This document shows, in pieces, positions 46,601-53,247 of a DNA stretch of 64,000 bases. The DNA comes from Alistipes timonensis JC136 (lineage in GTDB: Bacteria > Bacteroidota > Bacteroidia > Bacteroidales > Rikenellaceae). The translations under genes and the position numbers were made by a program. Position 1 is the first letter of the stretch. Every line of letters starts with the position of its first letter. The stretch covers positions 1 to 64,000 of the forward strand of contig NZ_FNRI01000006.1 in NCBI RefSeq assembly GCF_900107675.1, read 5' to 3'. A model generated the notes under the pieces. That model ran no database searches and was not told the origin of the DNA. It saw only the letters and a program-made list of their open reading frames with translations.

Positions 46601-47594
46601 CGAAGACCGCGAAGGCGTGGCTGTCCGAGAGCGAAAAACGGTTGCGGCTGTCGTATGCGAGTTTTCGGGCCGAATCCGTTCGCGGGTCGTAGCGGTACAC
46701 GCCTTCGCTGGTGGACATCCAGACGATGCCCTCCCGGCCGACGTACAGGTCTTCGGGCGTGAAACCCCGCGACGGGACGGGGATCAGCGTCCGGATACGG
46801 CCGCTGCTGCGGTTCAGCAGGCAGAGCCCCCGCCGGGCGCTGGCCACGTAGATCGTTTCGCTGTCGTCCGGAGCCGAGTTGACGGCCGCGACGTTGTCGT
46901 TTCGGAACTCTGTGATCTGTAGAGAGTTGTTCAGTCGGAGACGGCCCGTGCTGTCGTGGCCGATGTAGAGGAACGAATGGTAGAAGAGCCCGATCCACAG
47001 GCCGTTGTCGCCATCGATGTGCAGTGTGCGGATGTTCACCGGGAGTGTCTGCCGGCCGTTTTCGAAGAAGTGGTTGCGGAGGGACTGCGTGCGGGGGTCG
47101 TAGGCGAAAAGTCCCTGGTTGTTGACCGAAATCCACATCACCCCGTCGGGGCCCCGGCGGATGACGTTGGCCTTGTTGCGGATGACCGTTCCGATGTCGC
47201 TCTCGCGGAGGAACGGCTCGAAACGGTCCCGGTCAACGTCGTAGACCGAGACCCCGCGGTCGGTTCCGATCCAGAGATTGCCTTCGGAATCGGTGCAGAG
47301 GGCGATCACGTAGGCCGATTTCAGCCCCATCTCCTCTTTGGTGTAGTTGCGGAAGCGGATGCCGTCGAAGCGGCTCAGTCCCGAGGAGGTTCCGAACCAG
47401 ATGAATCCCTGGGAGTCCTGCACGATTTTGTTCACCCGGTCGTAGGGCAGTTCGCTGTTTCCCGAGTTGTAGTGCGTGAAGTTGAAATCCGGGGCGTCGG
47501 AGGCTGTCCCGGCGGCACGGGCGGCTGTCGGAAGGCCGGACCCGGAAAATCCTGTCAGCAGTGCCAGGAGTATGTAATGTCGAAGAGCGGACAA
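43611..47594 (-). CDS. Hybrid two-component system sensor/regulator of PUL 2
   Basis: A 1327-residue HTCS. A signal peptide (~1-27) precedes the two-propeller Reg_prop sensor (WFGTSSGLSRFDG, IWIGTNVGG repeats) and a Y_Y_Y domain. The membrane helix is near 795-812. Kinase His850 is in NIVHEIKTPL, the receiver Asp1128 in VVTDIALPGTNG, and an AraC-type domain ends the protein (VCFSVGFNSPSYFAKCFKEQFG). It would sense a PUL 2 oligosaccharide and activate SusC downstream. No ATG is present near the start; the likely start is TTG at 47594. It follows the epimerase stop by nine bases in the same frame. Confidence 0.93.
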   Translation of the reverse strand: MSALRHYILLALLTGFSGSGLPTAARAAGTASDAPDFNFTHYNSGNSELPYDRVNKIVQDSQGFIWFGTSSGLSRFDGIRFRNYTKEEMGLKSAYVIALCTDSEGNLWIGTDRGVSVYDVDRDRFEPFLRESDIGTVIRNKANVIRRGPDGVMWISVNNQGLFAYDPRTQSLRNHFFENGRQTLPVNIRTLHIDGDNGLWIGLFYHSFLYIGHDSTGRLRLNNSLQITEFRNDNVAAVNSAPDDSETIYVASARRGLCLLNRSSGRIRTLIPVPSRGFTPEDLYVGREGIVWMSTSEGVYRYDPRTDSARKLAYDSRNRFSLSDSHAFAVFVDASDGIWIGTNVGGVNYCGAFQQQFEKYYAVDGHSLEDCLVRGFAADDAGRIWIATENEGLLLYDTERRTLKRIVHGQLPNTQFSICCEPGALWLGTDKGLYRLDVRTRAVREYETLGCSASMLDQRVFAIYRTAKGELFVGTTVGLLHYDRQKEAFDPIDGFEGVFVTGMDEDEQQRLWVSTYANGLICYDLTQGEITANHIGTEDDPGPLNMLFSVFAGSGGRIWTTSFNGGFGCLDTATGRFESYDTRSCDLLPTNIFFQVLEDHAGTVWVSSDKGLFAFNPQTKAIRRFTIFDGLLNNDFKNCGLRSADGDLYFGSRSGFIRFNPEKFDRESGDPRLAVTEFRIGNELVVPSDDRCSPLVRNVDRTRSIHLSPRQNSFGFGFAVLNSTLPQLNTVECRLVGYDTQWRRTVADNTIFYYNVPAGTYSLEVRSLAPGTAQPISHEPLSIVVEQRFYKSTAAIGLYLLLFAGVLIAAFKVYYKRAIAREKRKHENYKKQKEAELFQQKLTFFSNIVHEIKTPLTVIHTPLQQIQASGHLSPADRDNLQAICNGTHYLDQLVRELLDFVRVEKRGYKLDCKPMNIVERTGFLCSTFQETAKARNLRLSFTAERDNIRIDADESAMNKILNNLLHNALKYAESYIEVNVRSHGGTAAVSITNDGEPISPEQRSEIFKPFVQYDKSPGSRSFGIGLSLARSLAEMHAGTLELADDTLRTTFVLTLPAAAPLPETAAGQEPPAPQDRSLPLLLLVEDNRELTAYLKHKLAADYRVIAVHAAEKAVAVLQEQEVDIVVTDIALPGTNGIELCRTISSDFDLSHIPVIVTSAISDTATKIACMEAGASTYIEKPFGLDYLEACIRAILDKRARLKKSYQNTQEPLDPKQFGLHSADEEFLRRIDELIMQHLNEPAFSSKQIEEALFLSRSTLIRKVRALLDTTPNDYLRSKRLSIAAQLLAQNKCRISEVCFSVGFNSPSYFAKCFKEQFGVSPAEYQKQ

Positions 47595-47603
47595 AACGAA
47601 AGC

Positions 47604-48737
47604 CTATTTTGCATAGAAACGGAATTCGGTGACGGAACGGTAACGTTCGCCGGGACGGAGTACCGTGGAGGGGAAATCCGGCCGGTTGGGGGAGTCGGCG
47701 AAGTGGATGGTTTCGAGCAGCATGCCGCCGAATTTTTCGAGCGGCACGCCGTTTTTGCCGATCATCCGCCCGTTCAGACCGCGTCCCGTATAGGTCAGCA
47801 GCCCCGGTTCGGTCGTCCAGGTCTCCACGCCGCGCCCGCTGCGCGGGGAGTAGAGGTTCGCGGCCCGGGTCAGTTCGCCCGTCTGGTTGCGCAGGGCCCA
47901 GCAGACCGAGAAACCCCGCATGATTTGCAACTGCGGGTCGGGCGTGTCTATGGCGTAGTCGATGCGGTGCGGGCTGCGCATGTCGAAAGGCGTATCTTCC
48001 ACCGGCAGCATCGCTCCGTCCGGCACGTACTGGGCCGTGTTCCGGAAGTAGTGGTCGGCTTCGACTTGCAGTTCGTGGTCCATCACATAGCCGCCGTGCT
48101 GCCCTTTGAGATTAAAATAGGTGTGGTTCGAGAGATTGACGACCGTCGGTTTGTCGGTCGCGGCTTCGTATTCGATGCGGCATATGTCGTCTTTCGTCCA
48201 CCAGTAGGTGACCGTGCAGGCGAGGTTGCCCGGATAGCCCTCCTCGCCGTCGGGGCTCAGGCGCGAGAACCGCACGCCGGCCCGGTCGGCTTCGAGCAGC
48301 GCTTCGCCCCGCCACATCACGCGGTCGAATCCCTTCGTTCCGCCGTGCAGATGGCCGGGCCTGCCGCCCAGCGTCTCGTTCGGGGTGAGGTACACCGTGT
48401 CGCCGTCGAGCGGAAACGAGGCGCCGCCGATGCGGTTGCCGTAGCGGCCGATCAGGGCTCCGAAGAAACGTTCGCTGCCCGTTTCGAACGAGGTGATGTC
48501 GCCGTATCCGACCACCACGTCGTCGATGCGGCCGCTGCGGTCGGGGACGCAGATCCGCACCACGCGGCAACCGTAGTCGATGACCTCCATCGAGGAGCCG
48601 GTTCCGTTGCTCAGGCGGTACAGCGTGACGGGCTCTCCCGTCGAAAGGGTTCCGAAAGGTTCGGTCGTAACATCGGGGGTTCGGGGCGTGCAGGCGGTGA
48701 GAAGAGCCGCTGCAAGACAAACAGTGCGGAGGTTCAT
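47604..48737 (-). CDS. Aldose-1-epimerase-like lipoprotein
   Basis: A 377-residue member of the GalM mutarotase family. His205 in NLSNHTYFNL (probable acid), Glu342 in LLETIHFADSPNRPDFPS (probable base) and HLHGGTKGFD are all present. The signal is a lipoprotein type (LLTAC, Cys16); the following TPRTPD lacks an acidic export patch, so a periplasmic-facing location is likely. It probably interconverts anomers of released sugars. Starts at 48737 and 48743 are both possible; a start further upstream is excluded because the TAnnTTTG promoter lies there. It is followed in frame by the HTCS. Confidence 0.9.
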   Translation of the reverse strand: MNLRTVCLAAALLTACTPRTPDVTTEPFGTLSTGEPVTLYRLSNGTGSSMEVIDYGCRVVRICVPDRSGRIDDVVVGYGDITSFETGSERFFGALIGRYGNRIGGASFPLDGDTVYLTPNETLGGRPGHLHGGTKGFDRVMWRGEALLEADRAGVRFSRLSPDGEEGYPGNLACTVTYWWTKDDICRIEYEAATDKPTVVNLSNHTYFNLKGQHGGYVMDHELQVEADHYFRNTAQYVPDGAMLPVEDTPFDMRSPHRIDYAIDTPDPQLQIMRGFSVCWALRNQTGELTRAANLYSPRSGRGVETWTTEPGLLTYTGRGLNGRMIGKNGVPLEKFGGMLLETIHFADSPNRPDFPSTVLRPGERYRSVTEFRFYAK

Positions 48738-48758
48738 GTCCATAGGTTCGGGTTCAAA

Positions 48759-48766
48759 CAAAGATA
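48759..48766 (-). promoter_or_regulatory. -7 promoter element for epimerase and HTCS
   Basis: TATCTTTG on the minus strand fits TAnnTTTG. It is 15-21 bases before the two candidate ATGs, giving a very short leader and helping to decide the start. Confidence 0.5.
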
Positions 48767-48788
48767 GCTATTTTTTTCGATTTGCGCC

Positions 48789-48829
48789 AGCCCTTCCGGC
48801 GGCCGGAGGGCTTCATCCGTCCCCGGATG
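48789..48829. promoter_or_regulatory. Two small hairpins in the divergent regulatory region
   Basis: AGCCCTTCCGG (48789-48799) can pair with CCGGAGGGCT with one bulge. Next to it, CATCCG and CGGATG pair around a 4-nt loop (48814-48829). They lie between the epimerase and sulfatase promoters. The function is unknown; they may be regulatory or structural. Confidence 0.3.
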
Positions 48830-48897
48830 TGCGGAAGCGGATCTCCTGCCGATTTTCTGTTATCGATTGACGATATTCTGGCATTCCATCGCGGGGA

Positions 48898-48905
48898 TAT
48901 GTTTG
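48898..48905 (+). promoter_or_regulatory. -7 promoter element of the divergent sulfatase
   Basis: TATGTTTG on the plus strand fits TAnnTTTG and lies about 30 bases before the sulfatase ATG. Its last three bases are part of the palindrome at 48903-48916. Confidence 0.55.
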
Positions 48906-48916
48906 TAAATTTACAA
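48903..48916. promoter_or_regulatory. Perfect 14-bp palindrome, candidate operator
   Basis: TTGTAAATTTACAA is a perfect inverted repeat covering the end of the -7 element and the expected start site of the sulfatase transcript. Such a position fits a repressor site. No repressor gene is in the window. Confidence 0.45.
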
Positions 48917-48935
48917 TCATCAAAAAACGAATGTC

Positions 48936-50333
48936 ATGCATGACTCTGCAACCCGGTTTATCCGGATCACAGCCCTGGCGTCAGGGCTTCTTCCCGTGTC
49001 GGCGGCGGCCGCACAGGGCGAAAAACCCAATATCGTAGTGATCGTCGCGGACGATCTGCTGTCGTCCGAAATCAGTTGTTACGGCGGCCGGAACCTCGAA
49101 ACGGTGAACATCGACCGCCTGGCCCGCGAAGGGCTGCGGATGACCGGCGCCTATGCCTCGATGGCGATGAGCGTCCCGATCCGGGCGTCGCTCTATACGG
49201 GGCTCTATCCTGCGCGCCACGGCTCGTGGCTCAACCACAAGGACACGTTTCTCGGCACGAAGACCGTTTGCGAATACATGGCCGAGGAGGGTTACCGGGT
49301 GGCCCGCGCGGGCAAGAACCATCCCGTCAATCCCGACGTCTACCGCTTCGAGGAGCTGCCGGGATTCCCGGTGAACTGCGTGAGCCGCGAGGCTTCCTAC
49401 GACACCTCCGGCATCCGGGAGTTCATCGCGCGCGACGATCCCAGGCCGTTCCTGCTTTTCGTGTGCAGCATCCATCCCCACGCCCCCTGGACCTGGGGAG
49501 ACCCCTCCGAATTCGATCCGGATCGCCTCGTCATGCCGGAAAACTGCATCGGCGACCGGCGCATGCGCGAGATTTTTACCCATTATCTGGCCGAGGTCCG
49601 GGCGCTGGACGACGAGGTCGGTTCGGTGCTGGAGACGCTGACCGAGTGCGGCGAGCTGGACAATACGCTGGTTTTGTTTCTCGGCGAGCAGGGACCCCAG
49701 CTTCCGGGCGGCAAGTGGACCTGCTGGTATCCCGGCGTGCACAGCGCCCTGCTGGCGCGTTATCCGGCGCGCATCCGGCCCGGACGCGTTTCGGATGCCG
49801 TCGTGCAGTACGAAGACCTGCTTCCGACCTTCATCGACCTTGCCGGAGGCCGCCGCCGGCGGGAACTCGACGGGAAAAGTTTCAAAAAGGTGCTCTTCGG
49901 CGAGCAGGCGAAAGCCCGCCGGTATGCCTACGCCATGCACAACAACTGCACTGCGGGCAACGCCTATCCCATCCGCAGTATCCGCGACGGGCGTTACGTC
50001 CTGATCTGGAACCTGCTTCCCGACAGTTCGTTCTACAAAACCTTCATGGATCTCCGCAAGCCCGCTAACCGGAAAGGCTGGTGGCCCGTCTGGACCGACG
50101 CCGCGAAGCGGGATTCCGTTGCCCGGAGGCTGGTCGGACGTTATGTGCACCGCCCGGAATTCGAATTCTACGACCTTGCGGACGACCCGTGGGAGATGAA
50201 CAACCGCATCGGCGACCCTGCGTACCGCGCCCGGATCGACCGCATGAAACGCGAACTGAAAGGGTGGATGAAGCGGCAGGGCGATACGGGCGTCGGAATG
50301 GACGTTCCGTTCCGCAACCGGCCCCGCAAGTGA
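48936..50333 (+). CDS. S1-family sulfatase, serine type (divergent)
   Basis: A 465-residue exported sulfatase with a signal peptide ending near AAAAQG. Asp39/Asp40 in IVIVADDLLSSE are metal ligands. The formylglycine motif starts at Ser79 (SVPIRASLYTG), so it is serine type with an isoleucine at the fourth position instead of the usual Ser/Ala. LVLFLGEQGPQLP takes the place of the usual DNG-type metal segment, a notable deviation. It is a single-gene unit pointing away from the epimerase, with a hairpin terminator after it. It belongs with PUL 2 or PUL 3 by position. Confidence 0.92.
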   Translation: MHDSATRFIRITALASGLLPVSAAAAQGEKPNIVVIVADDLLSSEISCYGGRNLETVNIDRLAREGLRMTGAYASMAMSVPIRASLYTGLYPARHGSWLNHKDTFLGTKTVCEYMAEEGYRVARAGKNHPVNPDVYRFEELPGFPVNCVSREASYDTSGIREFIARDDPRPFLLFVCSIHPHAPWTWGDPSEFDPDRLVMPENCIGDRRMREIFTHYLAEVRALDDEVGSVLETLTECGELDNTLVLFLGEQGPQLPGGKWTCWYPGVHSALLARYPARIRPGRVSDAVVQYEDLLPTFIDLAGGRRRRELDGKSFKKVLFGEQAKARRYAYAMHNNCTAGNAYPIRSIRDGRYVLIWNLLPDSSFYKTFMDLRKPANRKGWWPVWTDAAKRDSVARRLVGRYVHRPEFEFYDLADDPWEMNNRIGDPAYRARIDRMKRELKGWMKRQGDTGVGMDVPFRNRPRK

Positions 50334-50348
50334 CGCCGCCGGGCGATG

Positions 50349-50392
50349 CGAAACGGCCTTCGGTCGGGTTCATCCCGCCGAAGGCCGTTTCG
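50349..50392. terminator. Bidirectional hairpin terminator between sulfatase and PUL 3
   Basis: CGAAACGGCCTTCGG (50349-50363) and CCGAAGGCCGTTTCG (50378-50392) form a perfect 15-bp stem. It lies between convergent genes. T-runs on either side are short, but the stem itself ends in A/T pairs. Confidence 0.8.
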
Positions 50393-50409
50393 ATTGAACA
50401 TTGCCGGGA

Positions 50410-51459
50410 TCAGTTGTAGTTTTTCGGATTCTCGTCCTGCCACTCGTTCACGCCGTCGCGGATGCGGTTGCGGAACGTCAGCGTATCCCGGACCTCCGTA
50501 AAGGTCCCGTCGCCGTTCGGATAGCGGTAGTGGAGGTACAGCTTCCGGTTCTGGAGCAGCCGCGCGCCGTTGAAGCCGCTCCCCAGGTCCTCGATCTCCT
50601 TGCTTCCGTCCACCGATCCCGAAACGCGGATCTCCTTGCCGTCGAGCGTCAGGCGCACCGATCCCTCCTTCGTGCCGATGTAGTTGGTCGTCAGCGCATC
50701 CGGCGCGTCGGTCGTCAGCGTGTAGATGCCGTGCGTGCCCTCGTCGCTGGGAACGGCCGTCGGGTAGACCTCTTTCGAAAGCTCCTCTCCCTGGGCATTC
50801 ACCACCTGCGTTACGCCTCCGTGGTAGTAGTTGCCGAAGAGCTTGTTCTCGTAGCGTACGGCGATGACCTCGAACGATTTGGAAAGCAGGATCGTGTCCG
50901 CATCGGCGCTGGTGATGCGGAATCCGACGGCGTAGTAGGGGTTGCGGCTTGCCTGGGCGTCGGCCAGGAATGCCGCCGAATCGGCCTGTACGGTGATCGT
51001 TCCGGTATGGCGGCCCCGCCGGATGGTCATTTTCTCGTCGTTGCTGACCGTGAAGTATTCGCGCGGCAGCGGCGTCAACTTTTTGATGCCGCTGGCCTTG
51101 ACGGCCGCGGTGACGTAGCTCTGGCTCACCGTTCCGGAGGTCGATTTGCCGCTCATCACGTCGAAGGCGGTGAACGGGGCCGAAGGCTGTCCCAGTTCGT
51201 CGAGCCCGTTGAAGGGCGCGAGGTCCCCGGTCACCAGTTCGTCGTCGAGCGCGTAGTAGACCGAGCGGTCGCGCTCGTTGTCCATGACGCCCGCGAGCAC
51301 CGACCCGACCGTGAATTTCATGCCCTCCCCGACCACGAACGTACGCAAGTCGTATTGGTAGGCGATGTATACGCCGCTGTAATCGTAATCTTTGACGTAT
51401 TCGTCGTAGCATCCCGCAAGGGCCGCGGCAGCCAGCAGTGTTGCAAGTATTTTTTTCAT
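50410..51459 (-). CDS. DUF1735-type surface lipoprotein (PUL 3)
   Basis: A 349-residue lipoprotein (ALAGC, Cys17, followed by the acidic YDEYVKDYD surface-export type signal). The N-terminal half resembles DUF1735/BT_3987-like beta-sandwiches (GVYIAYQYDLRTFVVGEG), with a second beta domain after about residue 190 (FGNYYHGGVTQVVNAQGEE). Such proteins often follow SusD in PULs and bind glycan. It is the last gene of PUL 3, 19 bases after SusD, and is followed by the bidirectional terminator. The binding specificity is unknown. Confidence 0.78.
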   Translation of the reverse strand: MKKILATLLAAAALAGCYDEYVKDYDYSGVYIAYQYDLRTFVVGEGMKFTVGSVLAGVMDNERDRSVYYALDDELVTGDLAPFNGLDELGQPSAPFTAFDVMSGKSTSGTVSQSYVTAAVKASGIKKLTPLPREYFTVSNDEKMTIRRGRHTGTITVQADSAAFLADAQASRNPYYAVGFRITSADADTILLSKSFEVIAVRYENKLFGNYYHGGVTQVVNAQGEELSKEVYPTAVPSDEGTHGIYTLTTDAPDALTTNYIGTKEGSVRLTLDGKEIRVSGSVDGSKEIEDLGSGFNGARLLQNRKLYLHYRYPNGDGTFTEVRDTLTFRNRIRDGVNEWQDENPKNYN

Positions 51460-51478
51460 AAGTATCGTTTTTTCGGTT

Positions 51479-53236
51479 TTATTCCCAGTTGGACCAGCCT
51501 GCGTTCTGAACGATGCCCTTCATGCGGACTACTTCCGTGTAGGGGATCGGCACGTAGAGCGAGGGATAGCTGCGCTTTTCGACCTCTTCGTAGGCGATCG
51601 ACTGGCGGGTGATCCGGGGGCGGTTGATTACGTCGTTGAGTTCGGAAACGTCCGTCGCCCAGCGGCGCAGGTCGTAGAAACGCTGCCCCTCGAAGCAGAG
51701 TTCGATGCGGCGTTCGTTGCGCACGAGCTTCTCGAATTCCTCGGGACCCGCGGCGGCGCACTCGTCGAGATAGGGGTCCGCCGTCGCTCCGACTCCCGCT
51801 ATTCCGTCGTTGGTCGGACGTCTGCGCAGATAGGCGATGGCCTGCTTGGGGGTGTAGCCGTAGAGTTCCGTCGTCGGACCCGACACCCGGTTGGCGGCCT
51901 CGGCGAAGATCAGGCACATGTGGGTCCAGCGCATGAAAAAGATCGACTTGGGCATCGTCTGGACCTTGTCGTCGTCCTTGTTCCAGCCCAGGTAGACGTA
52001 TTTGCGGATGTAGTAGTTGGTCATCGTGTTGTTCACGCCGCCCGCTTCGTCGCGTCCGCCGACCGAGGTGTCGAACGTGTACATCAGTTCGTTGTTGGTG
52101 ATGCGGCGGATTTCGGCGCCGTTATAAAAGACGGTGCTGTAAAAACGGGGATCGCGGTTGGCGTAGGGCGTGTTCTCGTTATAATTGGCTTCCGGATGGT
52201 CGATCGGGTATCCGTTCGCTGCCGGGAAGGCATCGACCAGATTTTGCGTCGGTCCCACGCTGCCCGTTCCGAGGAACCCGTCGGGGTAGAAGAGATTCTC
52301 CATCGTGCTGCCTTTCGAATAGTCGGACGACCAGATGATCTCGGGGCTGTTGGGATCGGTCCAGGTGAAAGCGGCGGTCGGGTCGAATCCGTGGGCGCCG
52401 TCCTGCGTGATCTTGAAGTCCATCACCTCGGCGGCATATTTCGCCGCATTCTCCCAGCGCTTCGGATCGTTCTCGGGGTTGAACGCCGGCGAGGCCCATT
52501 GCAGCCAGGTCATGGCTTTCAGCGCCTTCACGGCGACGCCGTCGAAGCGGTGCCAGCGCACGGCGCCCTGCACCGAGATGTCTTCGGCCAGCCAGTCGCG
52601 GTTGGCTGCGGGCAGGTAGACCAGCGCCGAATCGCAGTCTTTCAGGATTTGTTCCACGCATTGTTCGTAGGTGGCGCGTTCGAATGAGCCGGCGTCGGCG
52701 TCGAAGACATCGACGGGTTCGAGCAGGATGGGAAATCCCAGCAGCCGCCCGTCGGTGCCCCGGCCGCCCCATTTGCGCAGCAGGTCGAACTGGTACCAGG
52801 CCCGCAGGGCGTAGGCGTCGCCCTGCAACGCGCGTTGCAGGCGGCGGTTCTGCTCGTTGTCGATCATGTAGCGGGTGTTGATGCCCAGACGGTCTTTGAG
52901 GAATTTGTTGACGTACATGATGGCGCGGTAGTCGCGGATCCAGAAAGTTTTGAACGGGTCGCTGGCGGGAGTTCCCGTGCCGACCGCGAAACGGCGCATG
53001 GCGTGGGTCTGCGCCGTGATGACCGCGTCGTCGGTGGCGCCGTCGAGGTAGACGTATTCGCCGCCGGAGTAGAGCTTGGGCAGCAGGTCGTAGCTCTTTT
53101 CCACGAAACCGCGGATCATCGAGGGATATTCCAGCAGGTTTTTGTCCGTATAGTGGCCGTTGGGCAGCGGTTCGAGGAAGTCGGAGCAGCCTGCGAACGT
53201 CAGGACGGCGGCCAGCGCGATTATCAGTTTTTTCAT
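51479..53236 (-). CDS. susD: SusD/RagB-family lipoprotein, second pair of PUL 3
   Basis: A 585-residue lipoprotein (LTFAGC, Cys17, then SDFLEPLPNGHYTDKNLLEYPSM near the N-terminus). The C-terminal LVRNERRIELCFEGQRFYDLRRW motif is typical. It is 11 bases downstream of its SusC at 53248-56139. The ATG at 53236 begins the signal peptide; the ORF is open far upstream to 53578 inside SusC in another frame and that extension is rejected. Confidence 0.95.
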   Translation of the reverse strand: MKKLIIALAAVLTFAGCSDFLEPLPNGHYTDKNLLEYPSMIRGFVEKSYDLLPKLYSGGEYVYLDGATDDAVITAQTHAMRRFAVGTGTPASDPFKTFWIRDYRAIMYVNKFLKDRLGINTRYMIDNEQNRRLQRALQGDAYALRAWYQFDLLRKWGGRGTDGRLLGFPILLEPVDVFDADAGSFERATYEQCVEQILKDCDSALVYLPAANRDWLAEDISVQGAVRWHRFDGVAVKALKAMTWLQWASPAFNPENDPKRWENAAKYAAEVMDFKITQDGAHGFDPTAAFTWTDPNSPEIIWSSDYSKGSTMENLFYPDGFLGTGSVGPTQNLVDAFPAANGYPIDHPEANYNENTPYANRDPRFYSTVFYNGAEIRRITNNELMYTFDTSVGGRDEAGGVNNTMTNYYIRKYVYLGWNKDDDKVQTMPKSIFFMRWTHMCLIFAEAANRVSGPTTELYGYTPKQAIAYLRRRPTNDGIAGVGATADPYLDECAAAGPEEFEKLVRNERRIELCFEGQRFYDLRRWATDVSELNDVINRPRITRQSIAYEEVEKRSYPSLYVPIPYTEVVRMKGIVQNAGWSNWE

Positions 53237-53247
53237 GTCCTTGCAGG

